The notes beneath the pieces were generated by a model. That model was given only the letters and a program-made list of their open reading frames with translations, did not search any database and was not told the origin of the DNA. Positions 1 through 8,071 of a DNA stretch of 15,159 nt are shown piece by piece. The position numbers and the translations under genes were made by a program. The stretch comes from a bacterium. GTDB lineage: Bacteria; Krumholzibacteriota; Krumholzibacteria; LZORAL124-64-63. The stretch lies in contig JAASSM010000005.1 of assembly GCA_021767885.1 (NCBI GenBank), positions 1 to 15,159 of the forward strand, in the 5' to 3' direction. The stretch's first letter is position 1, and each line of letters opens with the position of its first letter.

Positions 1-1927
1 CCCGGCGGCCGGCGGCCAGGAGCTTGCGGACGCCCGCCAGCAGATCGCCCGGCGTGAAGGGCTTCTGCAGCACGGCGGTCGCCTGGTCCAGCTCCAGGTC
101 GGGATGCAGGGTGGGCAGGTCGTACCCGGTGCAGAAGACGATGGGCAGCGCGGGGGTCTCGCGCCGGATGACGTCGTGCACGGCCCGGCCGCCGTGGCCG
201 GGCATCACCACGTCCAGGACGGCCAGGGCCACGCGGTCGCGGTGGCTGGCGAAGACCGCCAGGGCCTCCTTGCCGTCGCGGGCGGCGAGGACCCGGTAGC
301 CGTCCTTCTCCAGCAACTGCCGGGTCAGCTGGAGCACGCCGGGGTCGTCCTCGGCCACCAGGATGGTGGGATGCTCCGCGGGCTCGCCCTCGCCGGCCGG
401 GCCGTCCGCTGCGCCGGCCGCGGTCTCCGCCCCGATCACCGGCAGGTAGACGGCCACGCGCGTGCCCTGGCCGGCGCCGCTCTGCAGGCTCAGGCCGCCG
501 CCATGCTGCTGGACGATGCCATACACCGTGGCCAGCCCCAGCCCTGAGCCCTCGCCCACCGCCTTGGTGGTGAAGAACGGCTCCAGCGCCTGGGCGGCCA
601 CGTCCGGCGCCATGCCGCGCCCGGTGTCGGCCACCTCCAGGCGGGCGTGCCGCCCGGGCCGGGTCCCTGGCAGGTGGGCGCAGTCCTGGCGCTGGAGGAC
701 CACGTCCGCCGTGGTGATCTCCACGCGGCCGCCCTCGCGCATGGCCTCCCGGGCATTGAGGCAGAGGTTCACCAGCACCTGCTCGAGCTGGCCGGCATCG
801 GCGTCGACGCGGCCGAGGTGCGGGTCGTCGTGGAAGGCCAGCTCGATGGTGCTGCCCAGCATGCTCGTCAGCATGGGCAACAGGCGGGCCACGGTGAGGT
901 TGAGGTCCAGCGCCGTGCGGTGGAGCACCTGCCGCCGGCTGAAGGCGAGCAGCTGGCGCACCAGGACGCCGGCCCGCTCGCCGGCGCGCCGGATCTCCGC
1001 CACGTGGTCCGGCTCGCCACGGCCGTGCCGGAGATCGTCGGCCAGCATGGCGGCGTAGCCGTTGATCACCTGCAGCAGGTTGTTGAAGTCGTGGGCCACG
1101 CCGCCGGCGAGCTGCCCCACCGCCTCGAGCCGCTGCGATTCCAGAGCCCGCTGCTCGAGCCGCTTGCGATCGGTGATGTCGGTGATGAACCCCTCGAGCG
1201 CCTCGAGGGACTCGTCGGCACCGAAGACGCCCCGCCCACGCTCCCAGACCCACTTCTCGCCCCCGGGCGTGGCGATGCGGTACTCCAGCTCGAAGCTCTC
1301 GCGATCGAGCAGCGCGGCCTGGATCCGCTGCCAGATGCGGTCGCGATCCTCGGGGTGGATGATGTCGGCGAAGGCCAGCTCGGCATTCTCCAGGAACGCG
1401 GACACCGGGCGGCCGGTGAGCCGGGGGCAGGCCTCGCTCAGGAACTCCATGGTCCAGTTGGCGTCGTTGCGGCAGCGGTAGGCCATGCCGGGCAGGTTGG
1501 CCAGCAGCGTGGCCAGCGCCCGTTCGCGCTCGCGCAGCCGGGCCTCGGTCTCCCGCTGGTCGGTGATGTCCAGGAGGGTGAAGATCAGGCCGGCGTCCAG
1601 GTTGCCACGCTCGAGGGCGGCCGAGCTGAGCAGGACGTCGATCTGCTGGCCGTCCTTGCGGACCATGCGGGCCTCCACGGTGCCCACGCCGCCGGCCTCG
1701 ATGGCGGGGTGCTTCTCCCGGCCCACGCGCTCGAACTCGGCCTGATCGGGATAGAGGATGAGGGCGGACTGGCCGGCGAGCTCGGAGGGCGCGTAGCCCA
1801 GGATCTCCTCCACGCGATCGTTGCACCAGCCGAGGATGCGGTTGCGGACCAGGCCGATGCCCACGGGTGCGGCCTCGAGGATGATCCGCAGCGTGCGCGT
1901 TCCGTCCAGGTCGTCTGCGGGCCACAT
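1..1927 (-). CDS. Hybrid sensor histidine kinase, PAS-PAS-HisKA-HATPase-REC (C-terminus cut by window edge)
   Basis: A single open frame of 642 codons runs off the left edge. No membrane segment is visible, so it should be a cytosolic sensor. Order: PAS domain (about residues 8-125), PAS_3-type domain (about 135-255, with an IIHPEDR motif), HisKA with the phospho-acceptor His279 in [12 protein letters not shown], HATPase_c with N-box (EQVLVNLCLNARE), G1 (DTGRGM) and G2 ([15 protein letters not shown]), then a receiver domain with Asp572 in AVLDVVMP and the late QKPF lysine. Only the last residues of the receiver are probably missing. ATG at 1927 is preceded by an AGGGGG-type ribosome site about 8 bases upstream, and the first PAS domain starts directly after it. 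The family autophosphorylates and passes phosphate to its own REC, often onward to a phosphotransfer protein. The signal is unknown. It diverges from hemX-hemA; no output regulator lies beside it. Core strongly resembles the kinase at the right end. Confidence 0.93.
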   Translation of the reverse strand, partial: MWPADDLDGTRTLRIILEAAPVGIGLVRNRILGWCNDRVEEILGYAPSELAGQSALILYPDQAEFERVGREKHPAIEAGGVGTVEARMVRKDGQQIDVLLSSAALERGNLDAGLIFTLLDITDQRETEARLRERERALATLLANLPGMAYRCRNDANWTMEFLSEACPRLTGRPVSAFLENAELAFADIIHPEDRDRIWQRIQAALLDRESFELEYRIATPGGEKWVWERGRGVFGADESLEALEGFITDITDRKRLEQRALESQRLEAVGQLAGGVAHDFNNLLQVINGYAAMLADDLRHGRGEPDHVAEIRRAGERAGVLVRQLLAFSRRQVLHRTALDLNLTVARLLPMLTSMLGSTIELAFHDDPHLGRVDADAGQLEQVLVNLCLNAREAMREGGRVEITTADVVLQRQDCAHLPGTRPGRHARLEVADTGRGMAPDVAAQALEPFFTTKAVGEGSGLGLATVYGIVQQHGGGLSLQSGAGQGTRVAVYLPVIGAETAAGAADGPAGEGEPAEHPTILVAEDDPGVLQLTRQLLEKDGYRVLAARDGKEALAVFASHRDRVALAVLDVVMPGHGGRAVHDVIRRETPALPIVFCTGYDLPTLHPDLELDQATAVLQKPFTPGDLLAGVRKLLAAGRR

Positions 1928-1967
1928 GCTCCGCCCCCTTCGTGGCCGTGACGGGCGTCCTGGGATC

Positions 1968-1997
1968 TTTGTACGTCGGAACGCGTGCCCGAGGCAA
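1968..1997 (-). promoter_or_regulatory. Candidate sigma70-type promoter for the hybrid kinase
   Basis: On the minus strand a TTGCCT -35 element (1992-1997) is followed after 18 bases by TACAAA (1968-1973). Each matches four of six consensus bases. The implied transcript start near 1961 would leave a 5' leader of about 34 bases before the kinase ATG at 1927. This is pattern matching only; the organism's promoter preferences are unknown. Confidence 0.35.
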
Positions 1998-2072
1998 GGG
2001 AATTCCTGAGGCGCCCCGGGGGGTGGAACCCGGATCGTCCTGGGATTTTTTCACCGGGGCGCTTAACTTGGT

Positions 2073-2090
2073 CGCGACCGAATGGTCGCG
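2073..2090 (+). promoter_or_regulatory. Perfect 7-bp inverted repeat in the hemX-hemA leader
   Basis: CGCGACC (2073-2079) and GGTCGCG (2084-2090) are perfect reverse complements around a GAAT loop. The left arm also lies in a second, self-complementary palindrome GGTCGCGACC (2070-2079), so TGGTCGCG occurs as a direct repeat 14 bp apart. The element sits 50-67 bases before the hemX ATG, where an operator or a leader hairpin could act. No T-run follows, so it is not a standard terminator. Function unknown. Confidence 0.4.
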
Positions 2091-2139
2091 CGGCCAGCCC
2101 TCGCCCGTGGTTCCGCGTGCACCGAGCCCCGAGGTGACC

Positions 2140-2967
2140 ATGGATCGCTTCGTCCACCTGATCTGGCCCCAGCTGCTGCTGCTGCTGTTCGGCGTGCTGC
2201 TCGGCATCTGGGGGCTGCTGCTGCGCCGCAACGACCTCGGCCTCGAGAAGACCGCCATGCGGGTGGGCCGGGTCGGGGCGGTGGCCTACCTCGCCTGGCT
2301 GATCGCGGTGACCGTCGTGCAGCGGCAGTTGCCCATGCTGAATCCCGGGCAGCTGGCCTTCTTCCTCGGGGCGCTGGTCTGGCTGGGCCAGTGCTACGCG
2401 CAGCGGCAGGTGAACCAGCGCCTGTTCGCGATCCTGCCCCTGCTGGGCGTGGTGATCCTCATGGTCTGCGGCCTGGTGTTCGGCCTGCATCCGCAGGATC
2501 CGGCGCGGACGCTGCTGGGCGTGGGGCCGGCCATCCACGTGGCCCTGTCGCTGGCGGGCGTGGCGCTGCTGCTCGGCTGCGGCGTCTTCGGCGCCGGCCA
2601 CGCCATCCTGCACTGGCACATCCGCCGCCGGCGGTTCGACGCCTGGTTCCGCCGGCTGCCCAGCCTGGGCGACCTGGACCGCCTGCGCCGCCTCACCCTG
2701 GCGAGCGGCTGGGCCCTGGTGACCCTCAGCCTGCTGGGGGGCATCGTCTGGACCCGCATGCACCCCTCGGACGACCCCACCGTGGTCAGCCACCTGCACC
2801 CCATGGTGCTGCTGACGGTCCTGCTGACCGGTCTGGTGGCCGCCGACCGCTTCCGCTGGCTGGGCGCCAATCACCTGGCCGTCGGCTGCATCGTCATGTC
2901 GGCCCTGGTGGTCACGCTGCTGGGCGTCTCGGTGGTGGAGATCTTCGTGGGAGGCGCGGCGGCGTGA
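2140..2967 (+). CDS. hemX: HemX/CcsA-type cytochrome c assembly membrane protein
   Basis: 275-residue integral membrane protein with about eight hydrophobic segments, starting with a helix at roughly residues 8-28. Late features fit the CcsA/HemX (cytochrome c assembly protein) family: a His in PAIHVALSLAGVALLLG, the LDRLRRLTLASGWALVTLSLLGG block, and a further His in SHLHPM before the last two helices. The haem-binding tryptophan-rich WWD motif of true CcsA/CcmF/CcmC is not seen, which favours the HemX subgroup found beside hemA in Bacillus and many other bacteria. HemX-type proteins are linked to control of HemA level; a role in haem handling is possible. ATG 2140 is chosen over the longer frame because GAGG precedes it and the upstream stretch is not hydrophobic. 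Its TGA overlaps the hemA GTG, implying translational coupling. Confidence 0.8.
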   Translation: MDRFVHLIWPQLLLLLFGVLLGIWGLLLRRNDLGLEKTAMRVGRVGAVAYLAWLIAVTVVQRQLPMLNPGQLAFFLGALVWLGQCYAQRQVNQRLFAILPLLGVVILMVCGLVFGLHPQDPARTLLGVGPAIHVALSLAGVALLLGCGVFGAGHAILHWHIRRRRFDAWFRRLPSLGDLDRLRRLTLASGWALVTLSLLGGIVWTRMHPSDDPTVVSHLHPMVLLTVLLTGLVAADRFRWLGANHLAVGCIVMSALVVTLLGVSVVEIFVGGAAA

Positions 2968-4268
2968 GGCTGGAGCTCATCGGACTGAACCACCGGGTGG
3001 CGCCCCTGGAGGTGCGCGAGCGGGCCGCCATGTCGCCCGAGCAGATCGATGGCGCCCTGCGCGGGGTGGTGGGCGCCCACGACATCGAGGGCGCGGCCAT
3101 CCTCTCCACCTGCAACCGCACCGAGATCTACCTCTCGCCGCTGAACCACCTGCCCGAGACGGAGCTCCGCGCGCTGCTCTCCCGCCTGACCGCCCTGGGC
3201 GCCGAGGACGTCCGCTCGGCCTACATCCACCGCGACGAGGACGCCATGGCCCACCTGGTGCGCGTGGCGTCGGGCCTGGACAGCCAGATGCTGGGCGAGG
3301 TGCAGATCCTCGGCCAGCTCAAGGACGCCTACCAGCGCGCCCTCGACGCCGGCGCCACCAACGGCATCATCAACAAGGCCCTGCTGCGCGCCGTGGAGGC
3401 CGGCAAGGACGTCCGCAACCGCACCGGCATCAGCGAGGGCGCGGTCTCGGTGGCCAGCGCGGCGGTGCAGATGGCCCAGCGCATCTTCGGGACCCTGGAC
3501 CGCTGCAAGGTGCTGCTGGTGGGCGCGGGGGAGACCGCGCGCCTGGCGGCCAACCACCTGCGCGGCGCCGGGGTCGGCGCCTGGCGCGTGGCCAACCGCA
3601 CCGGGGCCAACGCCGCCGCCGTGGCCGATCTCCTCGGTGGCAGCGTCACCGCGTTCCCGCCGCGCGCCGAGGACCTGGACTGGGCCGATCTGGTGGTCAC
3701 CGCCACCGGCGCCACCGAGCCGGTGATCGGCGGCCCGGACATCGAGACGGTGGCGCGCAAGCGCAAGCGCCCGCTCCTGCTCCTGGACCTGGCCGTGCCC
3801 CGCGACATCGACCCCGCCCTGGCCGAGCACGGGGAGATCTATCTCTACGCCGTGGACGACTTCCAGGAGCTGGTGGCCGCCAACCTCGCCACGCGCGAGC
3901 ACGAGGCCCGCCGCGCCGAGCAGATCGTGGGCAAGCACGTGGAGGAGTTCGCCGGATGGTACCGGGAGAACCGCGTGGCCCCCTCCATCCAGCAGCTCCA
4001 CGCCGTGCTCGAGGAGCTGCGCGCCCGCGAGGTGGCGCGCAACAGCAAGCGCTTCTGCGACCAGGACAAGGAGCAGCTCGAGCGGTTCTCCCAGGCGCTC
4101 ATGCGCAAGGTGGAGGGCCTGATGGCCGCCAACCTGCGGCAGGCCAGCCGTCAGCAGGACGACCTCGACATGGCCGACGCCCTCGTGCGCGCGGTGGCGC
4201 GGGAGCAGGGCGACGAGAAGGTGGAACGGGTGCTCGCGCGGCTGCGCCAGGAGCGCTCCCACGGCTGA
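2964..4268 (+). CDS. hemA: Glutamyl-tRNA reductase
   Basis: 434 residues, normal for the family. It reduces glutamyl-tRNA(Glu) with NADPH to glutamate-1-semialdehyde, the first committed step of C5-pathway tetrapyrrole synthesis in the cytosol. The N-terminal catalytic domain has LIGLNHRVAPLEVRE and STCNRTEIYL with nucleophile Cys50, plus the conserved GLDSQMLGEVQILGQ block preceded by His97. A Rossmann NADPH domain starts at KVLLVGAGETARLAANHL, and the C-terminus is the helical dimerisation domain. The start is GTG at 2964: it overlaps the hemX stop as GTGA, GGGAGG lies 9 bases upstream, and the conserved N-terminus begins at once. The frame is open further upstream but that is out-of-frame hemX sequence. 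No hemC follows; a terminator does, so the rest of the pathway lies elsewhere. Residues needed for activity all appear present. Confidence 0.98.
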   Translation: MRLELIGLNHRVAPLEVRERAAMSPEQIDGALRGVVGAHDIEGAAILSTCNRTEIYLSPLNHLPETELRALLSRLTALGAEDVRSAYIHRDEDAMAHLVRVASGLDSQMLGEVQILGQLKDAYQRALDAGATNGIINKALLRAVEAGKDVRNRTGISEGAVSVASAAVQMAQRIFGTLDRCKVLLVGAGETARLAANHLRGAGVGAWRVANRTGANAAAVADLLGGSVTAFPPRAEDLDWADLVVTATGATEPVIGGPDIETVARKRKRPLLLLDLAVPRDIDPALAEHGEIYLYAVDDFQELVAANLATREHEARRAEQIVGKHVEEFAGWYRENRVAPSIQQLHAVLEELRAREVARNSKRFCDQDKEQLERFSQALMRKVEGLMAANLRQASRQQDDLDMADALVRAVAREQGDEKVERVLARLRQERSHG

Positions 4269-4297
4269 ACCGGATGTGCGCTCCGGACTTGCGATCC

Positions 4298-4349
4298 TTC
4301 CCGGAAGGGGGTCCGGCGGATTTCCCCCCGTTCTGCCGGGAATTTTTTT
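4298..4349 (+). terminator. Rho-independent terminator of hemX-hemA
   Basis: TTCCCGG (4298-4304) pairs perfectly with CCGGGAA (4336-4342). An inner GGGGG (4307-4311) can pair with C's at 4324-4329. Seven T's (4343-4349) follow at once. It starts 30 bases after the hemA stop, the expected place for an operon end. Confidence 0.82.
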
Positions 4350-4361
4350 CGGCCGTGGAAT

Positions 4362-4399
4362 CCCCGGTTTTCGGGGTCCCGGGGCCTCCAGCAAGGCCC
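4362..4399 (+). other. Two small GC hairpins in the intergenic region
   Basis: CCCCG/CGGGG (4362-4366 with 4372-4376, loop GTTTT) and GGGCCT/AGGCCC (4382-4387 with 4394-4399, six-base loop) follow the hemA terminator. Neither has a T-run. They may be backup terminator structure or chance in GC-rich DNA. No ORF with a ribosome site was found here. Taken with the entries around it, this accounts for most of the 337-base gene-free stretch 4269-4605. Confidence 0.3.
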
Positions 4400-4457
4400 G
4401 CAATCCGGATGTCGCTGCTCGGTAACCCCTTGTTTAATGGCTAGTTGAATGCTGTGT

Positions 4458-4482
4458 GAGAGTGGGAGTCGAAACCACTCTC
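4458..4482 (+). promoter_or_regulatory. 8-bp perfect hairpin upstream of the cytochrome gene
   Basis: GAGAGTGG (4458-4465) and CCACTCTC (4475-4482) are exact reverse complements around a nine-base loop. There is no T-run. It is part of a cluster of symmetric elements at 4458-4534 and may be an operator or a structured leader if transcription starts upstream of it. Confidence 0.4.
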
Positions 4483-4487
4483 TCAGG

Positions 4488-4505
4488 CGAATGAGAATCG
4501 TAACC
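4488..4505 (+). promoter_or_regulatory. Possible Fur-like box
   Basis: The stretch containing AATGAGAATC matches the Escherichia coli Fur box at about 12 of 18 positions, with the left half much better than the right. AATGAGAAT (4490-4498) also forms an imperfect inverted repeat (7 of 9) with AGTATCATT (4506-4514). Iron control of a six-haem protein is plausible, but this match is weak on its own. Confidence 0.25.
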
Positions 4506-4510
4506 AGTAT

Positions 4511-4534
4511 CATTTGTTAACCCATTAACAAATG
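4511..4534 (+). promoter_or_regulatory. Perfect 10-bp inverted repeat, candidate CRP/FNR-family operator
   Basis: CATTTGTTAA (4511-4520) and TTAACAAATG (4525-4534) are exact reverse complements around CCCA. The core reads TGTTA-N6-TAACA, the half-site spacing used by CRP/FNR-family regulators (CRP: TGTGA-N6-TCACA). It is AT-rich in very GC-rich surroundings and ends 71 bases before the cytochrome start. With no T-run after it, a terminator is unlikely. A redox-sensing FNR-like regulator would suit a multihaem cytochrome, but the regulator is inferred, not seen. Confidence 0.6.
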
Positions 4535-4535
4535 C

Positions 4536-4564
4536 TTGAGTTCGCCACGCGGGTACCCGATCAT
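4536..4564 (+). promoter_or_regulatory. Weak candidate promoter for the multihaem cytochrome
   Basis: TTGAGT (4536-4541), 17 bases, then GATCAT (4559-4564); each element matches four of six sigma70 consensus bases. The predicted start near 4571 would place the palindrome centre at about -48. Weak elements would fit an activator-dependent promoter. No better -35/-10 pair was found between 4420 and 4600. Confidence 0.25.
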
Positions 4565-4605
4565 CCGGTCGTCCTGGTTTCCAGATCACGCCAAGGAGGT
4601 ATCCC

Positions 4606-5628
4606 GTGAACATGAAGCGTTCTCTCTTGCTGCTGCTCCTGGTCCCCGCCATCGCGCTCGTTGGCTGTGAGGGCGACCAGGGCCCCGCCGGTCCTGCGGG
4701 CCCCGAGGGCCCCACCGGTCCGGAGGGTCCTGCCGGTCCCGCCGGTCCCGAGGGCCCCGCCGGCACCGCCGGTTGCATCGAGTGCCACAGTGCCGACCAG
4801 TTCATGCAGATCGCCGCGGAGTACGACCTCTCGGGCCACGCTGGTGGCGCGAGCGTCGACTACGCCGGTAGCCGGGCCTACTGCGGTCCCTGCCATTCGC
4901 ATGAGCAGTTCGTCTATACCCTGGAGCTCGGTGGAATCGACGGCGAGATCAGCTCCCCCTCGCGCATCGACTGCCAGACCTGCCACGAGGTCCACGCGAC
5001 CTTCGAGCCCGAGGACTACGCCCTGCGCACCACCGATCCGGTGGAGATGCTCTGGGACAGCACCTCGATCCTGGACATCGGCGATGCGAGCAACCTCTGC
5101 GCGAACTGCCACCAGTCGCGCCGCGCCGAGCCCAACATCAGCGACCCGGGCGAGACCTTCGAGATCACCAGCACCCACTACGGCCCGCACCACGGCCCGC
5201 AGGCCAACGTGTGGGGCGGCGAGGGCTTCGCGGAGATCCCGGGCGAGGCCGCCTACACCGGCGACGACGGCGCCCACTCCTGCACCTCTTGCCACATGAA
5301 CGACTACGCCGACGGCGCCGGTGGCCACTCCTGGCACCCGAACCCCGCTGGCTGCTACGAGTGCCACAGCGAGGCCGGCCTGGAGGGCATCCAGACCGCC
5401 GTGGAGACCAAGCTGAACACCCTGCGCGACCAGCTGCTGGCCGTGGGCGTCATCGAGGAAGATGCCGAGGAGCCTGGCGTGTACCACCCGGTGCCGGGGA
5501 CCTACCCCATGATCCAGGTCCAGGCGTTCTTCAACTGGATCGGTCTGGTGGAGGACCGCAGCCTGGGTCTGCACAACCCGGCCTACGTCAACGCCCTGCT
5601 GGACAACACCATCGACGCGATGCAGTAG
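4606..5628 (+). CDS. Hexahaem c-type cytochrome lipoprotein with collagen-like N-terminal stalk
   Basis: 340 residues. A lipoprotein signal peptide (MNMKRS, hydrophobic run, LVGC) predicts lipidation at Cys21. Residues 24-56 form a pure Gly-X-Y collagen-like tract rich in GPAGPEG triplets. Six CxxCH haem c sites follow: CIECH (57), CGPCH (93), CQTCH (123), CANCH (165), CTSCH (226) and CYECH (250). Spare His residues (78, 99, 130, 191, 195, 196, 224, 241, 244) could be distal ligands. The C-terminal 80 residues lack haem motifs and are probably helical, ending near a HNPAYVNALL block. It should transfer electrons in the periplasm or on the cell surface. A perfect AAGGAGGT (4593-4600) lies 5 bases before GTG 4606 and 11 before ATG 4612; GTG is preferred. 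The exact family is not recognised. It uses more GGT/CCT codons than its neighbours in the repeat tract. Confidence 0.9.
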   Translation: MNMKRSLLLLLLVPAIALVGCEGDQGPAGPAGPEGPTGPEGPAGPAGPEGPAGTAGCIECHSADQFMQIAAEYDLSGHAGGASVDYAGSRAYCGPCHSHEQFVYTLELGGIDGEISSPSRIDCQTCHEVHATFEPEDYALRTTDPVEMLWDSTSILDIGDASNLCANCHQSRRAEPNISDPGETFEITSTHYGPHHGPQANVWGGEGFAEIPGEAAYTGDDGAHSCTSCHMNDYADGAGGHSWHPNPAGCYECHSEAGLEGIQTAVETKLNTLRDQLLAVGVIEEDAEEPGVYHPVPGTYPMIQVQAFFNWIGLVEDRSLGLHNPAYVNALLDNTIDAMQ

Positions 5629-5643
5629 ATCCGAGCCAGGACA

Positions 5644-5696
5644 CCGCGACATGATCGCGGGATGGAGACCGGCCGGAGCCCTCGGGCTCCGGCCGG
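5644..5696. terminator. Tandem hairpins between convergent genes, probable bidirectional terminator
   Basis: First hairpin: CCGCGA/TCGCGG (5644-5649 with 5655-5660). Second: a perfect 12-bp stem (5669-5680 with 5685-5696) closed by a CTCG loop inside a C-G pair, the very stable UNCG tetraloop type. There is no long T-run on either side. Its place 16 bases after the cytochrome stop and 43 bases beyond the dehydrogenase stop supports termination or 3'-end protection for both transcripts. Confidence 0.65.
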
Positions 5697-5738
5697 CTTC
5701 ACATCCAGGACTGGTCGCGGCGGGCGTCGCCGCGCGCT

Positions 5739-6878
<1,140 letters not shown>

Positions 6879-6952
6879 GCCGGTCCTTTCGGCGGCCGGC
6901 CATCAGGGCCGGGGCAGGGCGGGCGGGAGACTGGGCGTGCGATCAGGGCGCG

Positions 6953-6971
6953 GGGCCCGGGCACCGGGCCC
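6953..6971. other. GC-rich inverted repeat in the divergent promoter region
   Basis: GGGCCCGG (6953-6960) and CCGGGCCC (6964-6971) are exact reverse complements with a three-base spacer. They lie in the 240-bp region between the divergent acyl-CoA dehydrogenase and meaB. It could be an operator shared by both, but palindromes of only G and C arise easily here. No convincing promoter was found; TAGATT at 7069-7074 is a possible -10 for meaB. Confidence 0.3.
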
Positions 6972-7118
6972 GGGCGCGCGGACGTCAACGTCCCAGGATA
7001 CCCGGTCCGGCCACCCTCCGCCACGCCCCACGGCCGGGCGCGGCGGTGGCTTGCGGGCGGAATGGTCCTAGATTGTCGTCCTTCCGGATCGCGTACGACA
7101 ACGCTGGACGGCCGCCCC

Positions 7119-8071
7119 ATGCCCGAGACCACCATCGACCGCACCCTCGCCGACTTCCTCGCCGGAGATCGCCGCGCCGCCTCGCGCCTGATCAGCGTGG
7201 TGGAGAACGGCGGGCCGCAGGCCGAGGAGGTGCTCCACCAGCTCTATCCCCGGCTGGGCGACGCCCCGCGCCTGGGCATCACCGGCCCGCCGGGCGTGGG
7301 CAAGAGCACCCTGGTGGATGCCCTGGTGCGCCACCATCGCCGCCAGGGGCGGCGCGTGGGCGTGGTGGCCGTCGATCCCACCAGCCCGTTCACCGGCGGT
7401 GCGGTCCTGGGCGATCGCGTCCGCATGGGCGACCTGACCCTCGATCCCGGCGTCTTCATCCGCAGCATGGCCACCCGCGGCAGCCTGGGCGGCCTGGCGC
7501 GCACCACCAAGGAGGTGGTGGACGTGCTCGAGGCCTTCGGCCAGGAGGTGCTCCTGGTCGAGACGGTGGGCGTGGGCCAGACCGAGATGGACGTCGCCCA
7601 GGTGGCGGACACGGTGGTGGTCACCCTCTCGCCCGAGTCCGGCGACGCCATCCAGGCCATGAAGGCGGGCCTGATGGAGGCCGCCGACATCCTGGTGGTC
7701 AACAAGGCCGACCGCCCCGGCGCCGACCAGATGGTGCGCAACCTGAAGGCGGACCTCGCCATGCGCCCGCAGAGCGACTGGACCGTGCCCGTGCTGACCA
7801 CGGTGGCCTCGCGGGGCGAGGGCCTGGACGCCCTGGCCGACGCGGTGGACGCCCACCGCGCCCAGCAGCAGGCCACCGGCGCCCTGGCGGGCCGCCGCCA
7901 GGCGCGCGCCGCCGCCGAGATCACCGCCATCCTCCGCGACCGCCTCTGGCAGCACGGCCACGCGCGCGTGGGCCAGCGCATCGGCGACTGGGCCGCACGG
8001 GTGTCCGCCGGCACCGAGACCCCCTACACCGCCGCCCGCTCGCTGCTGGCGGCGATCCTCGAGGAGACCCG

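Noticed and set aside
1942..2139. An N-terminal extension of HemX from an in-frame start near 1942
   Set aside because: The extra 66 residues are not hydrophobic, contain the promoter-like region and palindromes, and GAGG precedes the ATG at 2140.
2871..4403. A 510-codon minus-strand frame opposite hemA
   Set aside because: It lies antisense to an intact hemA with catalytic motifs, has a composition rich in H, G, A, V and L typical of antisense GC-rich reading, and starts inside the terminator region.
4511..4534. The palindrome read as an intrinsic terminator
   Set aside because: It has AT-rich arms and no T-run on either side, and hemA already has a good terminator 160 bases upstream.
4350..4605. 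A c-di-GMP (GEMM) riboswitch before the multihaem cytochrome, as seen in Geobacter
   Set aside because: The conserved GEMM blocks (CAAACC-type and GGTAGG-type loops) are not present; only simple hairpins and palindromes are found.
4434..4805. A minus-strand frame with a PAGPSGP-type repeat, looking like a second collagen-like protein
   Set aside because: It is the reverse complement of the Gly-X-Y tract of the cytochrome gene; GC-rich triplet repeats read as collagen-like on both strands. The plus strand has the ribosome site, lipobox and haem motifs.
6879..7118. A cobalamin riboswitch ahead of the B12-dependent mutase operon
   Set aside because: No B12-box-like sequence or the characteristic junction was found. 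GCCACTG does occur at 10249-10255, but that is downstream of the operon, inside the tandem repeat, and without other elements.
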